From contig KQ482030.1 in assembly GCA_001430745.1 (NCBI GenBank), forward strand, positions 343,856 to 404,210: 60,355 nucleotides of DNA, in the 5' to 3' direction. This stretch comes from Auxenochlorella pyrenoidosa (taxonomy: Eukaryota; Chlorophyta; Trebouxiophyceae; Chlorellales; Chlorellaceae). Under the pieces are notes generated by a model, which saw only the letters and a program-made list of their open reading frames with translations, was not told where the DNA came from and ran no database searches. Positions 1 to 13,725 of the stretch are shown piece after piece (the first letter of the stretch is position 1; each line of letters opens with the position of its first letter). Both the position numbers and the translations under genes were made by a program.

Positions 1-1671
1 GCACGCCCGCCCCCCCCCCCCCCCCCGCCCCGCCCTTGCCTCCCCTAACAACAGGCACACACACCACCACCATCGCCGCCCCGGGCTCACCGCGTGCGCA
101 GGCTGCGGCGCTTGATCATGTCAAACACACGGCCGGGGGTGCCGCTAACGATGTGCACGCCCGCCTCCAGGCGGCGGATGTCGTCGCCGATGCTCTTGCC
201 GCCGATGCAGCAGTGCGCCTGCGGGGGGGAACAGCGAGAGGTCGAGCAATCGCGGCAATTACGGGGGGCATGGCGGGGCACGCACGGGCAGCAGGGCGGC
301 GGATGGAGGGCTGGGCACCTGCCTCATCGGCGAGCCGGCATGGCAGGAGGGTGTGACAATCGCCACGTACAACCCGAGCATGCCAGCCAGCCAGCCAGCA
401 AGCATGCAGGCGGGCGGGTGGGCGGGCGGGCGGGCGGGCGGGCGGGGTGCATCAAGCGGCCGCACCTGCACCGACATGTGGTCGCCAATGGCCAGCACGT
501 TGGTGGTGGTCTGCGTGGCCAGCTCGCGCGTGGGAGACAGGACCAGCGCCTGCACCCTGCAGGCGCGCACGGGGGCAGGCGCCGGCGGACGCAGGTCAGC
601 GCTGAGGCCGCCCACGCTGCTGTAGCAGCCCTGATGCCCACCAGCATGCAGCAAGGCATCGCTGCCGACAGGCAGAGCGCTGCCGACAGTCAATCCCGCT
701 GTCAAGTGAGTCTTGAGCATAGCGCTCGAGCCACGGCTTATGGGGTCCCATGCAGCCAGGCGGGACGGCCCAGCAGAGCCGGATGACCCAGGCAGACCAC
801 CCAGGTGGGGGGACACCCCAAGCGCATGACATGACACCAGGCCACTGGGCTCACTCGCGCAGCGTGGTGTCGAGCATCTGGCAGAGGGTGATGGCAATCA
901 GGCTGGTCTTGCCCGTGCCCGACTGCGCCTGCGCGATCACGTCGCGGCCCTGCAGGGGCGGCGCGCGCGGCAGGCAGGGCGCGCGGCTCAGCGGGCCAGG
1001 CAGCCCAGGCTGGCGCACGTGCCAGGGCGCCTCAAGTCGTAAGCACCATGCAACAGCAGCATGCGGCCAGCTGCATTCCAGGCCTGCTGCTCAAGCCGGG
1101 GCGACTGCGCGCGCCGTGTCCACCCTGCTGCAGGGCCCCCTCAGCGCTGCCAGCGTGCCTGGACTATGGGCAGGATGGCGCGCTGCTGGATTGCCGACGG
1201 CTTCTCGAAGCCAAACTGGTAGATGCCGCGCAGCAGGTCCTCGCGCAGCCCCATGGCGTCAAAGCTGCTGACCACCTTCACGCCCTTGCTCGTCTCAAAC
1301 TCCATCGACTCGTCGCCCTCGGCGACGCCGCCCTTGCTGCAGGCAGGAGGAGAGGGCAAGGGGCCCCGGCGGCGGGTGAGGCAGTGGCGGCGGCGGCGGC
1401 AGGCGGGAGCAGCCAAACAGGCCCGGCGGCTGCGGGACCTGCTTTCCTTCACATTCGAACGACTGCCGAGATTCAACAAAGCCAGAAACAGCGCGCGCAG
1501 CGCAAGACCGAGCACGACTGGTGTTGATGGGCGCTTCAGAAAGTGGGCGCTGTTGGAAATCGCTCTGGCAGAGCAGCACTGCACGGTGGAACCGCGGCCG
1601 GCCCACTGAGGACACCGTGCAGGCCCACATCCCTGTCATGTCTCCCAGACTCACCGTGCCGGGTCCGCCAT
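1..1671 (-). CDS. EIF4A3: eIF4A-III-like DEAD-box RNA helicase (EJC core), 3' end cut by window
   Basis: ATP-dependent RNA helicase and RNA clamp of the exon junction complex, acting in the nucleus and on exported mRNA. Exons read on the minus strand: 1671-1655, 1336-1159, 949-855, 556-466, 218-91; all join in phase. The start is the ATG at 1671 (MADPAR) followed by a GTGAGT donor. Visible motifs in order: Q-motif region ([13 protein letters not shown]), Walker A (AQSGTGKT), motif Ia (PTRELA), motif GG, and motif Ib (TPGRVFD). The stretch [17 protein letters not shown] is the eIF4A-III form rather than that of the cytosolic eIF4A-I. About 170 of roughly 400 residues are present; DEAD, SAT and helicase-C motifs lie beyond base 1. 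The second intron uses a GC donor (CAG|GCACGC). It is divergent from the PP2A gene, with about 370 bp between the two start codons. Confidence 0.9.
407..447. repeat. (GGCG)n G-rich simple repeat
   Basis: A run of GGCG units sits inside intron 4 of the eIF4A-III gene. On the gene's own strand it is a C-rich tract. It has no coding role. Confidence 0.8.
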
Positions 1672-2041
1672 TGTTCTGTGACACGGAAACAGACACAAGC
1701 GTTAGTGGGGAGCGGCAGGGCCGCAGCAAACGGGCGGGCGGCACGATCGGCTGTGGCGGGTCTTCTCCCCCTGCTGCACACACCCAGAGTCGCGTTGGAG
1801 ATCCAGGTGGCGACTAAAAGAGCGTTGTAAAGCGCCCGCACCCTGCAAGGGCCTTCAATTTTGCAGCTGCCCTGCTGGCGGTGCATGTCCTGACGACCCT
1901 GCGCCTCCCCGCGCGGCAATCGCACAACCTTGGGCCCAATCTCGGCTGTCGAGCACTCGAGAAGAGCGCAGCAGCCGCTCGAGTGCTGATCGGCGGTAGC
2001 GTAGGGGCGCAGGCAGCTGGCGGGCGCCGCCGGCAGCAGCC
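1672..2041. promoter_or_regulatory. Divergent promoter region, eIF4A-III / PP2A
   Basis: This 370-bp gap separates two head-to-head start codons, so it must hold both 5' UTRs and both promoters. I see no TATA box or other clear core element. Its function is inferred only from gene orientation. Confidence 0.5.
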
Positions 2042-5450
<3,409 letters not shown>

Positions 5451-6161
5451 GCGCCCTGGGCCCGCAGGCGTCACGCAGCCAGCCCACCGCCAGGCTCCCG
5501 GGTGGCTGCCCGCTGGCGGCGCCGCTGCCCCGCCCCGCCTTGGCCTGTGCAGCTGCGGTGCTGGCCCTCCTTGCGAGGCGGCAGCTTGCCCCTCAGAACA
5601 GGAGTGCGCCATTAAGGGCGTGCAGCCCTGGCTGCCCGGCGGCGCAGCAAGTTTTTCCCGTCCCCCTGGCTTCCTCGCTCTCTCTGTACTGAACTCGCGT
5701 CTCCAAGCTTCCCCCTCCTGCTGCTGCTGGAACCCTTCAGCTCACCATGCCCCGCACTCTCTCTCCGCTAGCGCAGAATCATTTTCCGCCGCCACCGATT
5801 GTGACCAGCCCCCTGCCCTCCCAACTGCACTCACCCCAGCGGAGCGTGCACAGCTCTGCCTGCGCTCTGCCTGCTTTGAACGCGAACTTGTCTGACCCCC
5901 TGCATCCTCCTTCAGAGCATGCACACATGCTCTGCTCACTGTCAGACCAGGCAATGCAGACACAGGAGGCTGATGGCAGGAGACATGGGGGTGGGCGTGC
6001 CTTGCACGGTGGGGCGGGAAATGCAATTTCAACGGCAGCAGTTGGAGGAAACCCTTAGTGCCCCCTGGGGCACGCGATTCGCGAAAATCGGCAGCCCAAT
6101 AAACGCTCGTTTGTCTCTTGTTCCGGGGAGCGCAACCCGGTTTTCTTTGCCCTGCCCGCAT
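5451..6161. other. Intergenic: PP2A 3' UTR and RraA-like promoter
   Basis: Same-strand intergenic region. The first part is C/T-rich and is probably PP2A 3' UTR. I found no further gene, repeat or clear promoter motif. Confidence 0.4.
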
Positions 6162-7792
6162 ATGGTCCCGGCTCTCGTCTGTCGCGCCCTGGCCGGCCCA
6201 GCTCTCACGGGTATTCTGGGTGCGGCGACCTGGAAGCTGGCCGCCCGCTGTAGCAGCCTGGGCATGGCATCGGCGGCACGCTCCGGCCCGGGCGGCGCAA
6301 GCGAAGCCGCGTGGCACCTACAGCAGGCAGCGAGCAGCAGCAGCGCAGCATGCCTTCGGCCCCCAAAGGTTGCCGACCTGATAGACATGCACTGCGGCGG
6401 CCCGTTTGGCAGCCCGGAGCAGCAGGCGTCCCGCCTGAAAGTGCTGGCGCCAGGGCTGCGCCACTTCGGCGGGGTGCAGGCATTCTATGGCCAGGTGGCC
6501 ACCATCCAATGCTTCGAGAGCAACGTCCAGGTGGGCAGGGCTGGGCAGCAGTTGGTGGGTGTGCTCAATCAGGAGGGCAGCTTATTCCAGCAGTTGAGGT
6601 CGCGGGCTGCGCTCCTGCTTGACCACTCCCTGAAGCATTGCACTCGGCCGAGGCAACCCAACGCGCTGCCCCGCTGCTTTGGCACTGAATCTGCCCTCGC
6701 TGCAAGGACAGATTGCAGCAGCTGCCCCTAAACCCAGGTGACATGGACAAGCCCAACGCGCTCTGGCCACCCCCCGCACTCATCCTCCCTGCCAGCCTCT
6801 GCAACTCTGCCTCATGGCCAGGTCCATGACGCTGTCAAGGAGGAGGGCGCTGGGCGGGTCCTGGTGGTGGACAATGGCGGCTCCCTGCGCGCCGCTGTCC
6901 TGGGTGACATACTGGCCAACCTGGCCCGCAAGCACGGCGAGCAGGGCGGGGGAGGTGGCAGAGGGTGTGCGGGCGCCTGCGCTGCGGGCACCTGGTGGGG
7001 TTGGCACAGTGTTGCGGCCTGCTGCTGGTGCACAGACTGGCCGCAGCTCGACGCAGCAGACATCGTGGCAAGCGCCGCGCCCCGCCGCAGGCTGGGCCGG
7101 CATCGTCGTCAACGGCTGCGTGCGCGACGTCGCCGCGCTGCGCAGGCAAGAGAAACATGCCACCCACCAGCCATGCATGCATGGCGAGTCCTTTGATGCA
7201 CGAGTGTAGGCACTGAAAACCATCCCTCCCTTGCACCCTCTAGCCCCGGCCTCCTGCCACGCAATCTCATTGAGCTGTGTTGGCTCCCCGCTGTGCAGCA
7301 TCCCAATCGGCCTCATGGCCCTGGACAGCCACCCCATGAAGCCCGGCAAGGGGCCCGCAGGGCAGAGAGGCGGGCCTGTGGTGGTGCGTGACGTGACCAT
7401 CAACCCCGGGTGAGTGGTGGAGGGGGAGGGGGTGGGGTTTCCGCAAAAGTGCTAGGCCAGCTGGCCGGAGCCTGCACCGCTGTACCGCAAGAGTCACACA
7501 GTCGCGCCATGCCAGCCAGTGCTGAGAGCGTGCACACCAATGCACAAACGCTGAGCCTGCTTGCTTCTGTGATGCCTGCTGCCACCTGGCCGCGCGCTGT
7601 CTGGGCAGCGCCGCGGTGGGCTGCCACACTCCCAAGGCCCACACCTGGTACCTTCTTTGCGCACCGTGATGCCCCCACAGGGACTACCTGTATGCCGACG
7701 AGGATGGCGTGCTGGTGTCCCCCGCCCCAGTGGAGTTCCCGGATGCCGAGCAGCTGGCACAGCTGCAGGCGCTGTACCGCAGCGAAAAGTGA
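6162..7792 (+). CDS. RraA-like family protein
   Basis: RraA-fold protein. Relatives are RNase E regulators in bacteria or 4-hydroxy-4-methyl-2-oxoglutarate/oxaloacetate aldolases, and plants carry homologues. Exons: 6162-6530, 6822-6936, 7091-7145, 7299-7409, 7681-7792 (253 residues). The core runs from VADLIDMHCGG through VLVVDNGGS and AAVLGDILA to GIVVNGCVRDV; the Arg-Asp of the last motif belongs to the active-site signature of the aldolase branch. About 70 Ala/Ser/Arg-rich residues precede the core and look like an organelle-targeting extension; an internal ATG at 6264 is an alternative start. Introns 2 and 3 have GC donors (CACG|GCGAGC and GCAG|GCAAGA), required to keep frame through HGW and LRS. 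Whether it is an aldolase or a regulator cannot be told from sequence. Confidence 0.85.
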
Positions 7793-8187
7793 GGCCGTGC
7801 CACGAGCACGGGCAGGGCACCGCCCCCCGCCGGCAGCAGGGCGGCGGTGCAGGCCTTGGTCCCGTCAAGCGCTGGCCATGTTGAGCAACGTGCATGCCAC
7901 CACGCTGCCTTCTAGGCCATAGCCTTGTACAAGTGACGCTGTGCAGCAGGCTGGTCCAGGCGTGTCAAGCGGCCACAGCACGAACTGTGGTTGGGTGAAG
8001 CCATGCTCTGAAGAGGCAGGCGGGAGGCCGGTGAGTACCCAGCCAGCGCCCCGCCCTCACTAGCGCCCACCCAGACCTAGTCCTATCTCACACGCGCTCC
8101 CTTGGGCAGCGGCATCATTGGGAAGCCTAAGCCCGGGGGACGTGCCAAGCAAGCCGACGGACAGTGACGAAAGCAGGGCACGGCCAC
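7793..8187. other. Convergent 3' intergenic region
   Basis: This lies between the stop codons of the RraA-like gene (+) and the coiled-coil gene (-). It should contain both 3' UTRs. I see no other structure in it. Confidence 0.4.
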
Positions 8188-9495
8188 TCAAGCGGCAGCA
8201 CAGGGCACTGCTGCGTGCTGCAGGCTGGCGTGCAGGGAGGCGAGCGCGCCCCTGGCAGCCAGCATCAGCTGCTGGTCGCGCTGCAGCTGCGCCTTCTCCT
8301 GGTGCGCCACCGCCAGCGCCTGCTCCCTCTGCAGGCATGGAGGGCAGGAAGGGGCCGAGGCATGTTCTGGGGCCAGGCTGCTGGCAGCGACAGCCTGCAC
8401 GACAGACATTCATAGACGCCGTGGCTGCTCGTCTTCTCCCCCCATGTCCACGGACCCACTTGCCTGCGTCAGCAGGTGCCGCAGCTCTGCCTCTGCCTGC
8501 CTCGCCTCCTCCAGCTGCCCGCAGGCTGCCTCCAGCCGCTGCTCCAGAGCTGCTGTGCTGGCAGCAGACCCCAGCCCAGTGCTGCCATCAGCGCCGGCCT
8601 GGCGGGCCAGCAGCAGGCGCAGGCCCGCAGCGTGCTCCTCGGCAGCCGCAGCCGCGCTGCGCGCCGCGTCTGCTTGCCGCCGCTGCTGCGACAGCTGCCA
8701 CTGCAGCTCAGCGCAGCGGGCAGCCATTGCCATGTGCGGGGCCGACAGCAGCGGGCTACTGCCGTGGCCATCCTCATCCCAAGCACACACGTTGCTGCCG
8801 CGCGGCTCTGATGCTAGTGCCAGTGCATTGCTGCCAGTGCGAGGGCTGAGGGCTGGCCCCGATGGAGCAGGAAGCTGTAGGGGTGGCACCCAACCGCGGG
8901 CTGCGCTAGTAGACCGTTTGTGGCACAGCTGCAGCAGCTCTGCCTCCATGGCTTGGAAGCACTCGAGCAGCACTGCTTGCTTGGTCTCCAACGCCTCGAT
9001 CCTCAGCTTCTGCTGCGCGCCTGCTGCTGTGAGCTCAGCATTTGCTGCCAGGGCTCGCTCGAGCGCTGCTGCCTTGCTGGCGACGTCGGTCGTCAGGGCA
9101 GCTGCTGCCTGCTTCGCCTTCAGGGCGGCAACAGCATGCGCCTCGCGCAGCGCTGCCAGCTCGCGTGCCGTTGCGTCGAGCTCCGCACCTCTGCGCTCCG
9201 CCTCTGCCACTGCCGCGTCCCGCTCCCGACGCAGCGCTGCCTGCTCCTGCCGCACAGCCTCGTCCCGCTCCCGCCGCAGGCGCTCCAGCTCGAGCTCGGG
9301 AGCGGCGGTCTGGAAGCAGCCGCAAGGAGGGTGCGCACCGCTGCCGCTGCCTTCCCGCGTGCCGGTGCCTGTGTCGGTTACTGCGGCAGCCTCAAGCCTG
9401 GGGGCTGTGCTGGCGTCGCCTTGCGCTGATAAACTCCGCAACAGCGAGGCAATTGCTGTTTTTGCTCTGCCTGAGCTGCCGGCATTCTCTCGCAT
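8188..9495 (-). CDS. Coiled-coil protein of unknown function
   Basis: Not assigned to a family. Two exons (9495-8464, 8328-8188) give about 390 residues; the join LLTQ|REQALA needs a GC donor (CAG|GCAAGT). The start is the ATG at 9495 (MRENAGSSG); the frame is open upstream but without an ATG. From about residue 60 the protein is a long Ala/Glu/Arg/Leu heptad-like coiled coil, then a Ser/Pro/Gly linker around residue 200, then a second coiled-coil half to the end. There is no signal peptide or membrane segment. It is convergent with the RraA-like gene and divergent from peptide deformylase. A structural or scaffold role is only a guess. The opposite strand also has a long open frame, which I take as a composition artefact. 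Confidence 0.65.
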
Positions 9496-9715
9496 GTCCA
9501 ATGTCGGAAGAGTGCCAATTGACTGGACCGCTGGGGCAGCAGGGACCTGGCAGATTATCGAGGGCACTGGAAACGCTCACAGAACAAGCAGAAAGGCCTG
9601 AGAGGGTGCTCAGGAGGGTTCCGAAATTGCCAGCTCGCATCTGCAAACAGTCTTGAAGTACACTCGCAGCTCCTTTGCCGCTCCGTTCGGCCGATCGTCG
9701 TGCAAGGGAAGCGCG

Positions 9716-11687
9716 ATGGCCCGGGCCTTGGCCTCCATACCGCTCTTCCTGCTGCCCAGAGCCTCTTCCCGCGCCCTGTGCGCCGCTCCCTCGCTGCTCA
9801 GCAGATCTCCTGCTGCTGAGGAGGTCCCACTAGCAGCCCGCCGGTTGGGCAAGACCGACAGCCTAGGCAGCGCTGCCGCCGACAGCGGCCCAGCACGGCG
9901 GCACAAGCGCACCAAGGCCTGGAGCCGGGACCGCAGCATCATGGCGGGCATTGGGGCCGAGATAGTGTCGGCAGGCGCCCCCGTGTTGAGAGAAGTGAGC
10001 TGGCAGGCTTTCGCACGATGCCGCCCGGGAGGCAGGCTGTGCCCACAGAGCGCCAGGAGGCCCGGCCCGCACCGACCCTTGTGCCCTCTCCCCCTGCCCC
10101 TCTGCTGCCCGCAGCCGGCAGAGGAGGTGCCGGAGAGCATGCTGGGCACCCAAGAGCTGCGGGACCTTGTGGAGCGGATGATAGAGACCATGCGGGCGGC
10201 GCCGGGGGTGGGCCTGGCGGCGCCGCAGATCGGCGTGCCGCTGCAGGCAAGTGGCTGCGGGCTGGGACACGAGGGTGTGGGACTGGGTGCTGCGTGAGGG
10301 GAACTAGACTCTTGGGAGCGAGTGCACAGACGCGTGGCGAGGGAGGAAAAGGGTTTGGGGGCACAGGAGGGTGACCCACGCGCGCACATGGCAGCCATGC
10401 CTTGCAGCGGGCAGCTGCTCTGTGAGCCCGCACGCGAAGCTGCGCTGCCGGCGCTCGGCTCCCTTGGGGGGGCCTTACATCGCTTCGAGCGCCAACTGGC
10501 GCTCCCTCATGACAGGTAATAGTGCTGGAGGACCGACCAGAGTACATTGCCGCCATGGCGGAGGGCGTGCCGGAGATGGTGCAGCGCGCCCCCTTTGAGC
10601 CGCTGGCGATCGTCAACCCGCGGCTCAGGGCGCTCTCGCACGACGGCATGCGCTTCTACGAGGGCTGCCTCTCCGTGCCGCACTACCAGGCAAGGCTGGC
10701 TGCGCATGGGGGCAGCCCGGGGGTGCACGGCCGGCATCATGTGTGGCTGGGCTGGGCAGGCCTGCCACGCTGCCAAGCAGGGACCACGCATCGATGGCAT
10801 GGGAGGGCGGGCCCTGAGAGGGCGGGCTGGCCACAGGGATGGCAACCCGCGCATTTATTCAGGGCTACACCCGCTTTGCCGGCAGGCTGGGCATCGCTGC
10901 TCCATGCCACACACAGGCACACCAGTGCACAAGTCGGCGGGCGGGGCATTGGAACAGCCCCCCAGGCGCACGCAGCCAAGCCAGATGCAGTGACTGTGCC
11001 CAAGCATGGCGGTGACTGTGCCCCCCCCCACCCCCACCCCACCACCACTACACCACACACACACACACACACCGGCGTGCAGGCGCTTGTGGAGCGCTAC
11101 ACTTCCGTGGAGGTGGAGGGGCTGACTGTGGACGGCCGGCCACTCAAGCTGCAGGCCAACGGCTGGCAGGCGCGCATCCTGCAGCACGAGGTGGACCACC
11201 TGAGGGGCACGCTGTATGTGAGGCGCGCCGCGCTGCTGTGATGCCGCTGGGCTGGCACTGCCCCGTGCTGCTGCGACTGGCAGGCCCACGCCCCGCGCCT
11301 GCTTGGTCGCCCCGCGGGGAGGGCCGCCCGTGCGTGCATGTGGCGGCCTGGCGTGCGCGTGCGAGCCCCGCGGGAGGGCGAGGGCGCGGGGCGTGCGGTG
11401 CGCTGCGCTGGCAGCGCCGCCCAGCCGGCGCGCGTCCCGCTGCATGCGCTCCCCTGCCTCCCCGCTGGACGCCACACTGGCACGCGGCTCGTGCCGCACC
11501 CTGCCTGCTGCCTCGCTTCTCATGCCTGGCACCCCCGCTGTGCTGTGCTGTGCCCGCTGCCCAGGTGGACCGCATGCTCAGCCGCAGCTTTTCCATGCGG
11601 GGGAACAGCGGCCGGCTGCCAGAGGACGTGCCCCGCCCCGGGCCCTGCAGCTGCTGCCACCCCATCGACTGCACGGCGAGGTCGTAG
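9716..11687 (+). CDS. PDF: Peptide deformylase, organelle-targeted
   Basis: Metalloenzyme that removes the formyl group from the N-terminal Met of nascent organellar proteins. Exons: 9716-9994, 10115-10246, 10516-10689, 11083-11217, 11565-11687 (280 residues). All three family motifs are present: [10 protein letters not shown] (motif 1), EGCLSVP (motif 2, Cys metal ligand) and QHEVDH (motif 3, two His ligands plus catalytic Glu). About 75 Arg/Ser/Ala-rich residues precede the catalytic core and look like a transit peptide; an in-frame ATG at 9653 would lengthen it. Introns 2 and 3 have GC donors (CAG|GCAAGT and CAG|GCAAGG). The tail after DRMLSRSF is Cys-rich and not conserved in the family as I know it. 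The form looks like the plant PDF1A/1B group; plastid versus mitochondrion cannot be decided. Confidence 0.93.
11053..11072 (+). repeat. (CA)n microsatellite next to C-rich tract
   Basis: It lies just before the acceptor of PDF intron 3, following a run of C and CCCCACC units at about 11020-11045. Together they act as the polypyrimidine-like tract. Confidence 0.7.
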
Positions 11688-12311
11688 CGTGCACAGCACG
11701 GCGTGCGCAGCATGCCCAGGCCCCGCTGGCTTGCCGGCCTGGCTGGGACTGCGCCAGCGTGTGCTGCGTGTCGGGCGGGCAGCCGGCCAGGGCGACTGAG
11801 AGCTTGTAGCGAGAGTGACAGCAAGAGTGGCAGCCCTTTCATCCTCCATACTTTCTCCTTTTCACTCCAGATCACCACGCGCACTGTTGCCGCACATTTT
11901 CCATGCTTATTCTTTCTTGTGTGTGTACACATGCTGCTGTTTGGCAAAAATGTTTACTTACAGTGCTTATTCCGCAGCATGAGCATGAGCAAAGGATTGG
12001 TGTTTGCGCAAGCGGGTCACGAGAGAGCGGCGGCAGTGGCAAGAGAGCGTAGCAGTGCTGTGCGAGAAGGAAAAATAAGTAGGGAAACGTGAGAAGGTGT
12101 CGACAAGTTATGGTACACTGGCACAGGTGCCGGCGCTCCGCAGCAAGAAGCCAGGGGCTTCAGGGTCACATGGCGCTGTCACGAGCGCACTCGGCGGCAG
12201 GGGGCCAGCAGGAGTGCCCGGGCCTGGGGAGGCTCGGCACCAGCCTCGACAGCGGGCATTAGTATAGCATAATGCCCTGCAAAGTGCGCGTCTTCTCAGC
12301 CAGCCGCCGGC
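11688..12311. other. Convergent 3' intergenic region, PDF / HIG1
   Basis: Contains both 3' UTRs. About 11840-12100 is less GC-rich than its surroundings. No gene or repeat was recognised. Confidence 0.4.
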
Positions 12312-13396
12312 TCAGTAGCCATGCTTGTCCACCTTCTTGACCTGCTCCGGGTGGTGCGTGGCCTGCAGGCCCCAGGGCAGGGAGGCAGCGCGCTGTCAGG
12401 CGGCCGGCAGGATAGCTGCAGATGCCACGCCTGCTGCGTGCTCGCACCCTGCCCACCGCGGCAAGCAGGCCCTGCAGCTGGCAACCTGTCAAGCACGGCA
12501 GGCAGGCCCTGGGCAACCCAGCCAGCTGGGGGCACTTGCCTGGTACATTTCGACGCCTGCCACAGCCCCCAGGGCTGCCAGCGTGATGGCCTGCAGTGGG
12601 TTGCACAACCAAGGCAATGCAAGGTCAGGGCCAGGAGGGCGGGACCAGGAGGGAGTTGCAGGGCGTGGCGCGCGTGCACGGCCCCCTGGCTCCTCGTGTG
12701 TCTGCCTGTGAAGGCCTGTCTGCTTTTGAAGGCCTGTCTGCCTCTGAAGGCCTGTCTGCCGCCCGCGCACCTGGGCGTACACGCGGCTGTGGATGATCTT
12801 CAGGGAGCCAGGGATGGGGCGGGTCCACTCGTAGGCCTGCACAGCAGGGCGTCAGGGGAGGCAGGTGAGCCAAGGGCGGCAGGAGGGGGGAGGGTCCGGC
12901 GGCAGCGCCACTGCTGGAGACGACAACTCTAGTGGAGTTGGAGAAGAAAGAGAAATGATTTCAAACTTACAAAAAATAGAGGTAAAAAAACGTTGTTTTC
13001 TCTGTTTTTGCTAAAAAATTCAAAAATTTAAAGTCTTCTTTCCCATTTTTGAAACAAGAATGGGGCTGTCCTTTCTTTGAAAAAGAAAGGAAAGACGTAT
13101 CAAAAATTGAAAAAATTTTGATTTTATTCTTTTTTTGTAAAACAAGAAGGAGCTCTCGGCAGACATGCTGCGTGGCTACGCGACGTGGCATGCTGTGCGG
13201 GCAGCCACGCCAGTGCATAAGCACGCTGGGGGGGCCGCCGCTAGCGAGGTGCCTGGCGTGCTGCCCAACCAGCCCTTAGCTGCAAGCGCCTCACCAGCGA
13301 CCCCGTGATGCCTGCTCCCCAGGTGTACAGAATGGTCTTGAGCTTGTTTTCCAGCACGAAGCTGATGACGGAGTCGACGGTGGACTGCTGCGACAT
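12312..13396 (-). CDS. HIG1-domain (hypoxia-induced) membrane protein
   Basis: Small protein of the HIG1/Rcf family; relatives sit in the mitochondrial inner membrane and help assemble or stabilise respiratory complex IV and supercomplexes. Exons: 13396-13295, 12836-12771, 12590-12540, 12362-12312, all codon-aligned, giving 89 residues. The first exon (MSQQSTVDSVISFVLENKLK) precedes a membrane segment (TILYTWGAGITGSL). The signature RPIPGSLKIIHSRVYAQ follows, then a second membrane segment (AITLAALGAVAGVEMY). The order matches plant hypoxia-responsive family proteins. Intron 3 uses a GC donor (CAG|GCAAGT). Intron 1 carries an AT-rich insert and intron 2 a short tandem repeat, both listed separately. 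Confidence 0.88.
12709..12762 (+). repeat. Three 18-bp tandem repeats
   Basis: TGAAGGCCTGTCTGC plus three variable bases is repeated three times with exact 18-bp spacing in intron 2 of the HIG1 gene. It is non-coding there. Confidence 0.85.
12940..13150. other. AT-rich block in HIG1 intron 1, possible organellar DNA insert
   Basis: About 210 bp of strongly AT-rich sequence in otherwise GC-rich DNA. The edges are fairly sharp: GGCGGCAGCGCC lies just before and GGAGCTCTCGG just after. On the minus strand it stays open for about 60 codons with a Lys/Phe/Leu/Asn/Ser composition (for example KKNKIKIFSIFDTSFLSF), which is typical of plastid or mitochondrial reading frames. It includes a hairpin, CCTTTCTT-TGAAA-AAGAAAGG, at about 13070-13092. 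Confidence 0.6.
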
Positions 13397-13725
13397 CGCT
13401 GCTGCGCCGCTGAAGCAACGAGCGCGCGACGCGGGCGGCGGCTAGGCGGCAGCAGCCGGCCTCTGCCTTCTTCCACGGCCGAAACCCTTGTAAAATTGGC
13501 CTGCTTCCTTGCTGCTGCTTGGCCGGATGCGGGGGTGACGGTGGGCGTGGCTCCTGTGGGCAGGGGGTGGCTCCTCTGGGGGAGCAGGCAGGCGCTTGCA
13601 GCGGTCGGGAACTTGGGGAGAGGCCGGGTGGACTTGCGAAAGTGCTGCCATAACGTGATCTATTTGCAATTCGAGGCCTTGAAGGGTCAGAGCCGCCACA
13701 CAGGTGGCAGAGCAGCAGCAGCAGC
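13397..13725. promoter_or_regulatory. Divergent promoter region, HIG1 / thioesterase
   Basis: The 329-bp gap between two head-to-head start codons must contain both promoters. No recognisable core motif was seen. Confidence 0.45.

Noticed and set aside
8444..9601. 385-codon open frame on the plus strand, Ser/Ala-rich
   Set aside because: Exact antisense of the coiled-coil gene. Its Ser/Ala/Cys/Arg composition is the complement of Ala/Glu/Gln/Leu codons.
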